Of a stretch of 64,000 nucleotides of DNA, positions 17,908-26,791 are shown in pieces. Where the stretch lies: positions 668,204 through 732,203 of the forward strand of contig NZ_RAQC01000002.1 in assembly GCF_003610405.1 (NCBI RefSeq). The letters are read 5' to 3'. How positions within the stretch are numbered: position 1 is the first letter of the stretch; every line of letters begins with the position of its first letter. The notes under the pieces are model-generated. The model saw nothing but the letters and a program-made list of their open reading frames with translations. It searched no databases and was not told where the DNA came from. Source of the stretch: Microbacterium sp. AG238. Its GTDB lineage: Bacteria; Actinomycetota; Actinomycetes; Actinomycetales; Microbacteriaceae. A program made the translations under genes and the position numbers.

Positions 17908-19092
17908 ATGAGCGTTCCGCTTCGCGTCCTCACCCTCACCGAGGGATTCTTCGCGGGCGGGGCGCGCATCCTGCACAGCGAGGTCGTCGGCGGTCTCCAC
18001 GCTCGGGGTGAGCAGCACCACAGCATCCTGGCGATCGCGTCGCGGGCACGGCGCGACTCCACCGTGCAGCACATGGCCGCCGATCCCCGTTATCGCGCGT
18101 TACGCGCCGCCGGCGTCGCCATCACGTCGCTGGGCAAGACCGCGGGCGCGGCCCCGCACGCACCGCACGCGTTCTCGTCACGGCAGCTTCGCGCGGCCTC
18201 ACGCGCGATCGCCGCGGCCGACGTGGTCCTCACGCTCAAGGAGCAGCCGCTCGGACTGCTGCTCGCGCTCGACGATGCGATGATGCTGCCCGCCCGCCCC
18301 GTCGTGACGTGCCTGCACCGCTCCGATCCCGAGCACTCCGGCGACGCGGTGGCGTGGCTCGCCGATGGCGTCCGTCGCCGCATCGTCACCGCCGCGGTGT
18401 CGTGCGCCCGGTCGACGGATGCCGCTTACGCGCCCGTCCTCGGCGATTCCCGGCGCCACGTCGTCGACAACGGCATCGACCTGTCGCGGTTCCGGCCGTC
18501 GATCACCCGCGGAGACGACCCGCTGCGCCGCGAGCTCGGCATTCCCGATGACGCGGTCGTGATCGCCTACGCGGCTCGGTTCGACGCGATGAAGGACCCC
18601 GAGCTGTTCCTGCGGTCGGTGGCCGCACACCGCCGGGCGGTGCCGGATGCGCACTATGTCATGTGCGGCGCGGGCATGACGCGCGACAACCCTCGGCTGC
18701 TCGAGATGCTCGCCACGGTGGGCGACGACCACGTGCACGCCCTCGGCATCCGCGACGACATGCCCGCGATCTACCGCGCCGCCGACGTCGTCGCGCTCAC
18801 GAGCGCTTTCGGTGAGGCGGCTCCGTTGTGCCTGCTCGAGGGCGCCGCAAGCGGTGCCGTTCCCGTGACGACGGATGTGGGTGACGCGGCCCGCCTCGTC
18901 GCGGGGATCGGCATCGTCACCCCGCGTGACCCCGACGCGGTCGCCGCGGCGTGGCGTCGCGCCGTCGACGAGCGCCGCGTGTTCACCGGGGCCGCGCTCG
19001 CGGCCCGCGGCCGGTTGGGTCGCGATCGGATGATCGCCGAGTACGCCGCGGTCATCGCCGAGCACCGCGGACGCCTGCGCATCGCGGCCTGA
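17908..19092 (+). CDS. Glycosyltransferase, GT4-like (GT-B fold)
   Basis: The 394-aa glycosyltransferase has the GT-B two-domain layout. The N-terminal acceptor domain begins LRVLTLTEGFFAGGARILHS, the linker reads VVDNGIDLSRFRPS, and the nucleotide-sugar domain has AFGEAAPLCLLEGAASGAVP (the E-x7-E pattern of GT4) followed by TTDVGDAA. There are no membrane helices, so it acts at the cytoplasmic face in making a glycolipid or cell-surface glycan. Acceptor and donor are unknown. The gene stands alone and is convergent with the LuxR-type regulator. Confidence 0.88.
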   Translation: MSVPLRVLTLTEGFFAGGARILHSEVVGGLHARGEQHHSILAIASRARRDSTVQHMAADPRYRALRAAGVAITSLGKTAGAAPHAPHAFSSRQLRAASRAIAAADVVLTLKEQPLGLLLALDDAMMLPARPVVTCLHRSDPEHSGDAVAWLADGVRRRIVTAAVSCARSTDAAYAPVLGDSRRHVVDNGIDLSRFRPSITRGDDPLRRELGIPDDAVVIAYAARFDAMKDPELFLRSVAAHRRAVPDAHYVMCGAGMTRDNPRLLEMLATVGDDHVHALGIRDDMPAIYRAADVVALTSAFGEAAPLCLLEGAASGAVPVTTDVGDAARLVAGIGIVTPRDPDAVAAAWRRAVDERRVFTGAALAARGRLGRDRMIAEYAAVIAEHRGRLRIAA

Positions 19093-19150
19093 TCCTGCGC
19101 GTCGCGGCCCGGTCCCGACGAAGTCAGCGGGTCTCGGAGGGCCGCCCGGG

Positions 19151-20008
19151 TCAGGGGAGCAGGCCGAGGCGCCGAGCGCGCGCGACGGCGGCGTGACGCG
19201 TCGATGAATCGAGCTTGGCCATCGCGGCTTGGAGGTACGACTTCACGGTGCCCTCCTTCAGACTCAGTGCGGCTCCGATCTCGGCGTTCGTCGAGCCGAG
19301 GGCGCAGCATGCCAGGACGTCCAGCTCGCGCGGTGAGAGCTGCACGTCGGCATCCTTCGCCGCGTTCGCCCCATCACCGGCGACCGTCGTCAGGCGGCGT
19401 TCGACCGCGGCCAGACGCGCCCGCAGATCGGCGTCGTCGACGGTCGCGGCGATGCTTCGCAGTTCGGCGAAGCTCTCGCGCAGGTCTTCGCGGGCGGCGG
19501 CCGACAGGCCCGCCGCGGCCTCGGGCGCCGGCGCGAGGGCGAGCCGCCGCTGCACCTCGTCGCGGATGCGCAGCTCGGTGCTGATCGCATCGGCTGCCCG
19601 GAAGGCGGGCCGCGCGACGAGGTCGCCGACGGGCGCCTGCGACCACGAGCCGCAGTACAGCACTCCGCGCGCTCGCCCGTCGGTCACGATCGGCACGGCG
19701 AAGAGCGTCGAGATGCCTTCGCCGAGGATCGCCCGGTCGTAGTCGTGGGTGATGGTGCGTGCCGTGCGGTAGTCGAGGGCGAGGCGCGGGCGCTTCTCGA
19801 CCATCGCGGCGCCGCCGAGTCCGCGGCCGATTCTCACCACGAGGTCGTCGATCGAATGCGATCGGGCCCCGGCGATGGCGGTGACGTGCACCGAGCCCTG
19901 ACTCTCGAGGCCGCCGAAGACGACGGGGAAACGTGTGCTGCGCGCGAGGTCGTCCACCGCTCGGGAGACCAGGTGAGCGTCGTTCTCGGGTGCCGCCAGT
20001 GCTGTCAC
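19151..20008 (-). CDS. GAF-LuxR transcriptional regulator next to acetate transporter genes
   Basis: The 285-aa protein has an N-terminal GAF sensor-like domain (about residues 10-165; GRGLGGAAMVEKRPRLALDY and GISTLFAVPIV), a helical linker, and a C-terminal LuxR-type HTH (LSPRELDVLACCALGSTNAE and LKEGTVKSYLQAAMAKL, about residues 225-280). No phospho-acceptor receiver domain is seen. It is divergent from the DUF485-actP pair with a 122-bp shared promoter region, so it is probably their regulator, responding to a small ligand such as an acyl-CoA or acetate-related signal. The ligand is inference. Confidence 0.9.
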   Translation of the reverse strand: MTALAAPENDAHLVSRAVDDLARSTRFPVVFGGLESQGSVHVTAIAGARSHSIDDLVVRIGRGLGGAAMVEKRPRLALDYRTARTITHDYDRAILGEGISTLFAVPIVTDGRARGVLYCGSWSQAPVGDLVARPAFRAADAISTELRIRDEVQRRLALAPAPEAAAGLSAAAREDLRESFAELRSIAATVDDADLRARLAAVERRLTTVAGDGANAAKDADVQLSPRELDVLACCALGSTNAEIGAALSLKEGTVKSYLQAAMAKLDSSTRHAAVARARRLGLLP

Positions 20009-20130
20009 GCACTACCTACTTCCGGGGGTGACGGCCTCGTTGCCGCCTTTCGTAGCGTCGACCCTACCACCGCGGTCGCTCGACGACGACGGCCGCCGGA
20101 GAGCTGCTCACCATGAGGCAAGGAGGCCAC

Positions 20131-20481
20131 ATGAACGCATCGCCCACCCACTCGCCGCCGCCCGGCGCAGTGGATTACGTCGCCGTCGAACACTCGGCGC
20201 CGTTCCAGGAACTCAAGCGCAAACACCGCAGCTTCGTGTGGCCGCTGACCGTCGTCTTCCTCGTCTGGTACTTCGTGTACGTGCTGCTGTCGTCGTTCGC
20301 GACCGACTTCATGGCGCAGCGCGTCTGGGGTGACATCACGGTGGGTCTGCTGTTCGGGCTCGGTCAGTTCGTGACGACCTTCGCGATCACCATGGGCTAC
20401 GTCTGGTACGCCAACCACAAGCTCGACCCGATCTCGGCCTCGATCCGCCGCGACCTCGAGCGACAGGAGGCGGGTTCGTGA
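20131..20481 (+). CDS. DUF485 inner-membrane protein (acetate symporter partner)
   Basis: The 116-aa membrane protein of the DUF485 family is nearly always encoded directly upstream of the acetate symporter ActP. Two transmembrane helices (VWPLTVVFLVWYFVYVLLSS and ITVGLLFGLGQFVTTFAITM) flank a short loop. The family-typical segment FVWPLTVVFLVWYF and the ending YVWYANHKLDP are present. AAGGAGG lies six bases before the chosen ATG; an ATG six codons earlier lacks one. The stop overlaps the actP GTG start, so the two are translationally coupled. Confidence 0.94.
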   Translation: MNASPTHSPPPGAVDYVAVEHSAPFQELKRKHRSFVWPLTVVFLVWYFVYVLLSSFATDFMAQRVWGDITVGLLFGLGQFVTTFAITMGYVWYANHKLDPISASIRRDLERQEAGS

Positions 20482-22115
20482 ACGGATTCTGGGAAGCGGT
20501 GAACGGCCTCGGAGCGGCCGTCGTCGCGGCGGGGGAGACCGTCGATAACAACCCGGTGCTGAACATCTCGATCTTCGGCGCCTTCGTCGCCGTGACGCTG
20601 TTCATCGTCATCCGGGCCAGCCGGAACAACAAGACGGCGGCTGACTACTACGCCGCCGGCCGCTCGTTCACCGGGCCGCAGAACGGCTTCGCGATCGCGG
20701 GTGACTACCTGTCGGCGGCATCCTTCCTGGGCATCTGCGGCGCCATCGCGATCAACGGCTACGACGGCTTCCTCTACTCGATCGGATTCCTCGTGGCCTG
20801 GCTGGTCGCGCTGCTGCTCGTCGCCGAGCTCATGCGCAACACCGGCAAGTTCACGATGGCCGACGTGCTGTCGTTCCGGCTGAAGCAGACGCCGGTGCGC
20901 ATGGCCGCCGCCATCACGACGCTCGCGGTGTGCTTCTTCTATCTGCTCGCGCAGATGGCCGGAGCCGGCGGCCTCGTCTCGCTGCTGCTGGGCATCACCG
21001 AGCAGGTCGGGCAGTCGATCGTGGTCGCCGTCGTCGGCGTGCTGATGATCGTCTACGTGCTGATCGGCGGCATGAAGGGCACGACCTGGGTGCAGATCGT
21101 CAAGGCGTTCCTCCTCATCGGCGGGGCGCTCGTCATGACGATCTGGGTGCTGGCGATCAACGGATTCAACCTCAACACCCTTCTCGAGAGCGCCGTCGCC
21201 GCGTCGCCGAAGGGCGAGGCCATCCTCGGACCCGGTCTGCAGTACGGCGCGAACCCGTGGGACTTCATCTCGCTCGCGGTGGCGCTCGTGCTGGGAACGG
21301 CCGGGCTGCCGCACGTGCTGATGCGCTTCTACACGGTGCCCACCGCGAAGGAAGCCCGTCGCTCGGTGGTGTGGGCGATCTGGCTCATCGGCCTGTTCTA
21401 CATCCTGACCCTCGTGCTGGGGTACGGTGCAGGCGCACTCGTCGGCCCCGAGCGCATCGCCGCGGCACCCGGCGGTGTCAACTCCGCGGCCCCGTTGCTG
21501 GCCCTCGAGTTGGGCGGACCGCTGCTGCTGGGCTTCATCTCGGCGGTGGCGTTCGCGACGATCCTCGCGGTCGTCGCGGGACTCACCATCACGGCTGCGG
21601 CCTCGTTCGCGCACGACATCTACGCGAACGTGGTGAAGAAGGGGAACGTGCCGCCCGACGGTGAAGTGAAGGTCGCCCGTCGCACGGTGATCGTGATCGG
21701 CATCCTCGCGATCGTCGGCGGCATCGGGGTGCAGGGGCAGAACGTCGCCTTCCTGGTCGCGCTGGCATTCGCCGTCGCGGCCTCGGCGAACCTGCCGACG
21801 ATCATCTACTCGCTCTTCTGGCGCAAGTTCACCACACGCGGCGCGGTGTGGAGCATGTACGGCGGCCTGGCGGCAGCCATCATCCTCATCGTCCTGTCGC
21901 CGGTGTTCTGGGGTACCGAGACCAGCGTGTTCAAGAACGTCGGCACGGCGATCTGGCCGCTGAACAACCCCGGCATCGTGTCGATCCCGCTCGGCTTCTT
22001 CCTCGGCTGGCTCGGCTCGGTCACCGAGCGTCGGCAGGAGGACCCGGTCAAGGCCGCAGAGATGGACGTGCGCTCGCTCACCGGCCACGGCGCCGAGAAG
22101 GCGGTCGATCACTAG
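20478..22115 (+). CDS. actP: Cation/acetate symporter ActP (SSS family)
   Basis: The 545-aa sodium:solute symporter imports acetate and similar short carboxylates. About 13-14 hydrophobic helices are visible, with family landmarks FAIAGDYLSAASFLGICGAI near the N-terminus, GLPHVLMRFYTVPTAKEAR and ASFAHDIYANV. The start is GTG overlapping the DUF485 stop by 4 bases. The hairpin at 22141 probably ends the transcript. The divergent GAF-LuxR gene is the likely regulator. Length and motif order are normal for ActP. Confidence 0.96.
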   Translation: MNGFWEAVNGLGAAVVAAGETVDNNPVLNISIFGAFVAVTLFIVIRASRNNKTAADYYAAGRSFTGPQNGFAIAGDYLSAASFLGICGAIAINGYDGFLYSIGFLVAWLVALLLVAELMRNTGKFTMADVLSFRLKQTPVRMAAAITTLAVCFFYLLAQMAGAGGLVSLLLGITEQVGQSIVVAVVGVLMIVYVLIGGMKGTTWVQIVKAFLLIGGALVMTIWVLAINGFNLNTLLESAVAASPKGEAILGPGLQYGANPWDFISLAVALVLGTAGLPHVLMRFYTVPTAKEARRSVVWAIWLIGLFYILTLVLGYGAGALVGPERIAAAPGGVNSAAPLLALELGGPLLLGFISAVAFATILAVVAGLTITAAASFAHDIYANVVKKGNVPPDGEVKVARRTVIVIGILAIVGGIGVQGQNVAFLVALAFAVAASANLPTIIYSLFWRKFTTRGAVWSMYGGLAAAIILIVLSPVFWGTETSVFKNVGTAIWPLNNPGIVSIPLGFFLGWLGSVTERRQEDPVKAAEMDVRSLTGHGAEKAVDH

Positions 22116-22140
22116 ACCGCCGGCGAGCACCGATCGAAAC

Positions 22141-22173
22141 GACGGCCCCGGGTGCGCTTCGCCCGGGGCCGTC
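22141..22173. terminator. Strong hairpin terminator between actP and the alkyltransferase-like gene
   Basis: A perfect 12-bp stem (GACGGCCCCGGG / CCCGGGGCCGTC) with a 9-base loop lies between the convergent actP and alkyltransferase-like genes. It can terminate from both sides. Confidence 0.75.
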
Positions 22174-22189
22174 GCCGTTCCGGCGCGGC

Positions 22190-22711
22190 CTACACGCGGC
22201 CGGAGCCTGCACCGCTCTCGAGGTCGAGCAGAAACCGCTTGCGTTCGGGGTGACCGCCGTACTCGCCGATCGACCCGTCGCTCCGGACGATGCGGTGGGC
22301 CGGCACGATCACCGAGATCGGGGTTCGCGCGCACGCCGACCCGACCGCGCGGTGCGCGCGCGGCGAACCGGCGGCGATCGCGATCTCGCCGTATGTCGCG
22401 ACCTCGCCGTACCGAACCTCGCAGACGGCACGCAGCGCCTCGCCGGCGAAGCCGGAGGGGGCGAGGAGCCAGTCGATGGGGGTCTCGAATCGGCGCAGTC
22501 GCCCCGCGAAGTAGGCGTCGAGCTCGACGGTGGCATCGGCGGCCGCGCCGGGATCGTGCTCCGGCGGCGCGCCGAGAGCGAGGGTCAGATCGGCGAGGAC
22601 GACGTCGGCGGGGCGGTCGAGGATGTCGAGGCTGGCCAGTCCGCTCTCGGTCATCACAAGAAGGGCGTCGCCGATCGGCGTGGGGTGCACCGCGAAGGCT
22701 GCGTCGGTCAT
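22190..22711 (-). CDS. Alkyltransferase-like protein (MGMT/Ogt family lacking the acceptor cysteine)
   Basis: This 173-aa Ogt-type O6-alkylguanine-DNA alkyltransferase homologue has an N-terminal domain and a C-terminal DNA-binding domain. Retained are the DNA-flipping Tyr in YGEVATYGEIA, the Arg finger in AHRAVGSA and the C-terminal GGHPERKRFLLDLE. The active-site motif PCHR reads PAHR (codon GCC at about 22294-22296), so the alkyl-accepting cysteine is Ala. The usual Asn-Pro before it reads Thr-Pro (RTPISVIVPAHRI). It therefore cannot work as a suicidal methyltransferase. By analogy with ATL proteins, including Thermus TTHA1564 with Ala at this site, it could bind alkylated guanine and recruit repair. 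Divergent from the helicase-like gene. Confidence 0.85.
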   Translation of the reverse strand: MTDAAFAVHPTPIGDALLVMTESGLASLDILDRPADVVLADLTLALGAPPEHDPGAAADATVELDAYFAGRLRRFETPIDWLLAPSGFAGEALRAVCEVRYGEVATYGEIAIAAGSPRAHRAVGSACARTPISVIVPAHRIVRSDGSIGEYGGHPERKRFLLDLESGAGSGRV

Positions 22712-22872
22712 GGCTCCATCATCTCGGGAGGTCACGTACCCGGCGTGCGCGGCGACCGGGCGGGGGACAGAGCCGCCGTTGCAGGCGCGGGGGAGGAACC
22801 GCCGATCGTCCGGCGTGTCGGCAATAGCGCGAAACTCGGTGGCGCCTGAGTGTCGGATGCCACGGCGCCGCT

Positions 22873-22878
22873 TAGGGT
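22873..22878 (+). promoter_or_regulatory. -10 box TAGGGT, leaderless promoter of the helicase-nuclease-like gene
   Basis: TAGGGT ends 7 bases before the chosen GTG (22886). No Shine-Dalgarno sequence is present between them. This spacing is the main reason for choosing this start over GTG codons at 22850 and 22877. Confidence 0.5.
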
Positions 22879-22885
22879 GTGTGCT

Positions 22886-25800
22886 GTGTGGCGAGGAGAT
22901 CGAGGAGCCGTCCGTCCGGACGCAGCCGACGAGGTTCGGGTCGAATCGGTGACCCCGGCGCAGCTCGACGTCGCCGAGGAGAACGTCGCGGTCGCCCACG
23001 TGGCCGACCCGGAGCGCGAGCGAATCCGCGTGCAGGCTGCCCGGCTGGGCGGCCGGTCGACGCTGCTGCACTACATCGCTTCCGACGATGTCGGCATCGA
23101 CATCACCAAGGCCCACCCCGGCAGCCTGCCGCAGTTCATCACGGGACGATCGACGCTGCTGTCGAACCTCTTCCGCGACGAGGTCGCGCTGCGAACCGCG
23201 CGGCTCGCCGCCGGGCGCATCACCGCGAAGGACGTCGAGCTCCGCACCACCCGCGGCCTCGACACCGTCCACCTCGGCGTCGGCTTCGCCTCCTGGCGTG
23301 CGGGGGGCCTCACCTACAACGCGCCCGTCCTCCTGCGGCCCCTCGCGATCCGCCGCCATCACGGCGACTTCGACCTCAAGCTCCACGGCTCCTTCGCGGT
23401 CAATCCCGAGCTCGTCGAGATCGCTCGCTCGCATTTCGGCATCGACCTCGACCGGCGAGGGCTCGCCGCGCTGGCTTACGACGGCGGCGTCTTCAAGCCG
23501 CAGCCGGTCATCGACCACCTGCGTGCTCTGACCGCCCACGTCGACACGTTCACGGTGCAGCCGCGCCTGATCGTGTCGACCTTCGCCGACGTCGCCGCCC
23601 GCGCGGAGCGCGACGCCGCAGACCTCGACGTGCCGGTGCTCAACGCGCTCGCGGGGCACGAGGACGACCGCGCGCTCGTCGCGACGCGGTATCCGGTGCC
23701 CGACGCGGTCGCCTCCGACGACCGGCCGCCGGCATCCGACCGGCTCCTGCTCGACGCCGACGCAGAGCAGGAGGGTGTCCTCGACCGGATCGTCGCCGGC
23801 CAGTCGCTCGTGGTCCACACGCTGCCGGGTACCGGTGGAACGCAGACGATCATCAACGCCGTCGGTGAGCTGGTCCGCCGAGGCAAGCGCGTCCTCGTCG
23901 TCAGCGCCCGCCGCTCGACCCTCGAAGGGGTGCGCCATCGCCTCGCCGGCATCGGGTTGCCGGGCCTCGCGGTCTCGCCGCGCGGCGTCCACCGCGACCT
24001 CATCCGCGCCATCGCGCGGAACGAGAAGGCACAGCACCCGAAGATGGGCGAGATCGACGACGCGCTGGTGCGCCTGCGGACGGTGCTTCGCGACTATCGC
24101 GTCTCGCTGACGCAACGGCATCCGATGCTCGGCGTCTCGCCGCTCGAGGTGCTGCAGAAACTGACGACGATCGCGGCCGAGACGCCGCAGCCGTCGGCCG
24201 CCACGCGCTTCGACGCCGCGACCCTGCAGCGCCTCTCGACGCGTCGCGCCGAGGCGGCGGCATCGCTCGCGACCGCGGCGCGGCTGGGGGAGTTCCGGTT
24301 CGGTCCCGACGACTCGCCGTGGTACGGCGTCGCGTTCGAGACGACCGAGCAGGCGCGCGCGGCCCACGCTCTGGCGGGTCGCCTGCACCGCAGCGAGATC
24401 CCCGAGATCCTCGAGCGCGGCTACGAGCTCATCGGGCAGACGCGGATGCGGCCGTTCACGACGCTCGCCGAGCTCGGCGCCTACATCCGTCTGCTCCAGG
24501 GCATCCGCGCCTCGCTCGACCGCTTCAGCCTGACCGTCTTCGAGCGTCCGCTGGGCGACCTCATCGAGGCGCATTCGACCCGCCGCGACACCCCCGAGAT
24601 GAACGGCGCCACGCGGCGCCGACTGCGTCGCCTGTCGAAGGAGTACGTGCGTCCCGGCATGCACGTGACCGACATGCACGACGCCCTCGTGCGGGTGCAG
24701 AAGCAGCGCGAGCAGTGGCAGCGTCTGGCCGAGGTGGGCGTCGTGCCCGAGATCCCCGCGGGCCTCGATGCCGTCGCGACCTCGTGGCAGCGCGTCGACG
24801 CCGACCTCGGCGAGCTCTCGCGGGTGCTCGGCCCCGGGCACGACCTGCTCGCGACGCCGATCCCCGATCTCGTGCGGATCCTCGCCGGCTTGGCTGCCGA
24901 CTCCGACGTGTTCGACAACCTTGTCGAGCGCGCGACTCTCCGCGGCGAGCTGGCGGCCCTCGGCCTCGAGGGGCTGCTGACCGAGCTCTCGGTGCGTCAC
25001 GTGCCCGAAGACCGAGTCGCGTCGGAGTTCGAGTTCGCCTGGTGGCAGTCCGCCCTCGAGGCGATGCTCCGCAGCGACCGTGCGCTGCTCGGCGCGAACA
25101 CCAGCGTCGTCGACCGGCTCGAACGCGACTTCCGCCTCGTCGACGAGGCCCACGCCGCCTCGGCCGGCCAGCAGCTGGCCGCCGAGCTCGCGACCCGATG
25201 GAAGATCGCGATCGTCGACGAGGCCGATGAGACCGCCGCGCTCAAGGCAGCGCTGCGCGAGGGCACCGCCTCGGCGGCCGAGTTGCTCGCCGTCGCGCCG
25301 AAACTGCTCCGAACGCTCGCGCCGGTGTGGATCGCCTCGCCGTACGAGGTGGCGGCGTTGCCCGCCCGGCCCGCGTTCGATGTCGTGATCCTCGCGGATG
25401 CCGGCGCCCTGAGCGTCGCCGAGTCTGCTGCCGCTCTCCGCCGCGGGCGCCAGGTCGTCGCGTTCGGCGACCCCGTGACGCAGCGACCGACACCGTTCGA
25501 GATCGCCGCCGACCGCGACCCGTCCGACGAGCCGATCGTCGACCCCGAGGAGCCGAGCGTCTTCGAACGCCTCGCCGAGATCGTCCCGGTCGAGACTCTG
25601 ACCCGCAGCTACCGCGCGGGCGGCGAGGATCTCGCCGAGCTCGTCAACGAAGCCTTCTACGGCGGCGAGATCGTCTCGTTCCCATGGGCCGGCTCGTACC
25701 TCGGTCGCGGCAGTCTGAGCGTCGACTACGTCGAAGGCGGCGTCGGTGCACCCGACCCGGATTCCGGTGCCGTCGAGAGCCCCGACGCCGAGGTGGCCCG

Positions 25801-26605
25801 TGTCGTGACTCTCGTCGTCGAGCATGCCGTCAACCGGCCCAACGAATCGCTCATGGTCGTCACCGCCTCGACGAAGCATGCGCTGCGCATCCGCGCCGCC
25901 GTCGAGGCGGCTTTCGCCGGACGATCGGATGTCGCGGAGTTCGTCGGTCGTGAGACGGCCGAGCCGTTCGCCGTCCTCGGGCTCGAGGAGTCGGTGGCCG
26001 AGAGCCGCGACCGCGTGGTGTTCTCACTCGGGTACGGCCTCACTCGCCACGGCCGCGTCCTGAGCGACTTCGGTGTGCTCTCGGGGCCGGACGGCGAACG
26101 CCTGCTGACCGTCGGCATGACGCGTGCCCGCCGCTCGATGGTGATCGTGTCGTCGATCCGGCCCTCGGCCTTCGACGACGGCCGCCTCGAGAACGGCGCT
26201 GCCACACTCATGTCGATCCTCGGCGGTATCGCGGCCCGCGCGAGGGAAGCACGCCTCGAAGACCTCGCCGATCCGCTGACCCTCGCTCTCGCGCAGAACC
26301 TCCGCCGTCTCGGCGTGGCGGTCGACGTCGCGTACCGAGGGCTGTTGCCGCTGGTTGCCCAGCGCGACGGCAAGGCGGTCGTGGTCGAGGGTGATCCCGA
26401 GACGATCGGCCAGTCGCTCCGGGAGTCGCTGCGGTTGCGGCCGCAGATCCTGCGCCGGCTGGGATGGCATTACATCCGCGTGCACTCGTTCGACCTGTAC
26501 AGCGACCCCGCCGGAGTGGCCGCGCGCGTTGCGGCGATCCTGGGCGTCGAGCCCGAGGCACCCACGGCCGATGCGAGCACCGAGCCGCTCGATGTCATCG
26601 AGTGA
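22886..26605 (+). CDS. DUF4011/UPF1-like SF1 helicase-nuclease homologue with degenerate Walker motifs
   Basis: This 1239-aa protein has the layout of large SF1 helicases that end in an MTES_1575-type restriction-endonuclease-like domain. The phosphate-binding loop reads LPGTGGTQTI where relatives have PGTGKSQT, so the Walker A lysine is Gly. Walker B reads VVILADAGAL instead of a DEAS-type motif. Later helicase motifs are recognisable (FGDPVTQRPTPF, TRSYRAGGEDLAELVNEAFY, VGMTRARRSMVIVSS). The last ~100 residues (LRRLGVAVDVAYRG, AVVVEGDPE, LRRLGWHYIRVHSFDLYSDP) resemble the Vsr-like nuclease domain. It is probably a pseudo-helicase keeping DNA-binding or nuclease roles. The GTG start fits a leaderless promoter; starts at 22850 or 22877 are alternatives. 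Confidence 0.8.
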   Translation: MWRGDRGAVRPDAADEVRVESVTPAQLDVAEENVAVAHVADPERERIRVQAARLGGRSTLLHYIASDDVGIDITKAHPGSLPQFITGRSTLLSNLFRDEVALRTARLAAGRITAKDVELRTTRGLDTVHLGVGFASWRAGGLTYNAPVLLRPLAIRRHHGDFDLKLHGSFAVNPELVEIARSHFGIDLDRRGLAALAYDGGVFKPQPVIDHLRALTAHVDTFTVQPRLIVSTFADVAARAERDAADLDVPVLNALAGHEDDRALVATRYPVPDAVASDDRPPASDRLLLDADAEQEGVLDRIVAGQSLVVHTLPGTGGTQTIINAVGELVRRGKRVLVVSARRSTLEGVRHRLAGIGLPGLAVSPRGVHRDLIRAIARNEKAQHPKMGEIDDALVRLRTVLRDYRVSLTQRHPMLGVSPLEVLQKLTTIAAETPQPSAATRFDAATLQRLSTRRAEAAASLATAARLGEFRFGPDDSPWYGVAFETTEQARAAHALAGRLHRSEIPEILERGYELIGQTRMRPFTTLAELGAYIRLLQGIRASLDRFSLTVFERPLGDLIEAHSTRRDTPEMNGATRRRLRRLSKEYVRPGMHVTDMHDALVRVQKQREQWQRLAEVGVVPEIPAGLDAVATSWQRVDADLGELSRVLGPGHDLLATPIPDLVRILAGLAADSDVFDNLVERATLRGELAALGLEGLLTELSVRHVPEDRVASEFEFAWWQSALEAMLRSDRALLGANTSVVDRLERDFRLVDEAHAASAGQQLAAELATRWKIAIVDEADETAALKAALREGTASAAELLAVAPKLLRTLAPVWIASPYEVAALPARPAFDVVILADAGALSVAESAAALRRGRQVVAFGDPVTQRPTPFEIAADRDPSDEPIVDPEEPSVFERLAEIVPVETLTRSYRAGGEDLAELVNEAFYGGEIVSFPWAGSYLGRGSLSVDYVEGGVGAPDPDSGAVESPDAEVARVVTLVVEHAVNRPNESLMVVTASTKHALRIRAAVEAAFAGRSDVAEFVGRETAEPFAVLGLEESVAESRDRVVFSLGYGLTRHGRVLSDFGVLSGPDGERLLTVGMTRARRSMVIVSSIRPSAFDDGRLENGAATLMSILGGIAARAREARLEDLADPLTLALAQNLRRLGVAVDVAYRGLLPLVAQRDGKAVVVEGDPETIGQSLRESLRLRPQILRRLGWHYIRVHSFDLYSDPAGVAARVAAILGVEPEAPTADASTEPLDVIE

Positions 26606-26697
26606 CCGGCAGCGGGTCGAGCGGGTCGGTCGTCGTCGAGCACGACTGACCGCGGCCCCGGGGACGACTGCCGAGCCGACGTCGGCCGATGAGACGA

Positions 26698-26739
26698 CGG
26701 ATGCCCCGGCCGGCTCCGAGGGCGCGGCCGGGGCATCCG
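26698..26739. terminator. Bidirectional terminator between the helicase-like gene and mscL
   Basis: A perfect 15-bp stem (CGGATGCCCCGGCCG and its complement at 26725-26739) has a 12-base loop. It sits between two convergent genes and so serves both. Confidence 0.75.
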
Positions 26740-26791
26740 GTCCGAACGATGTGCGGATGCGGAACGAGGTTCCGCCGCACTATTGAATCGG

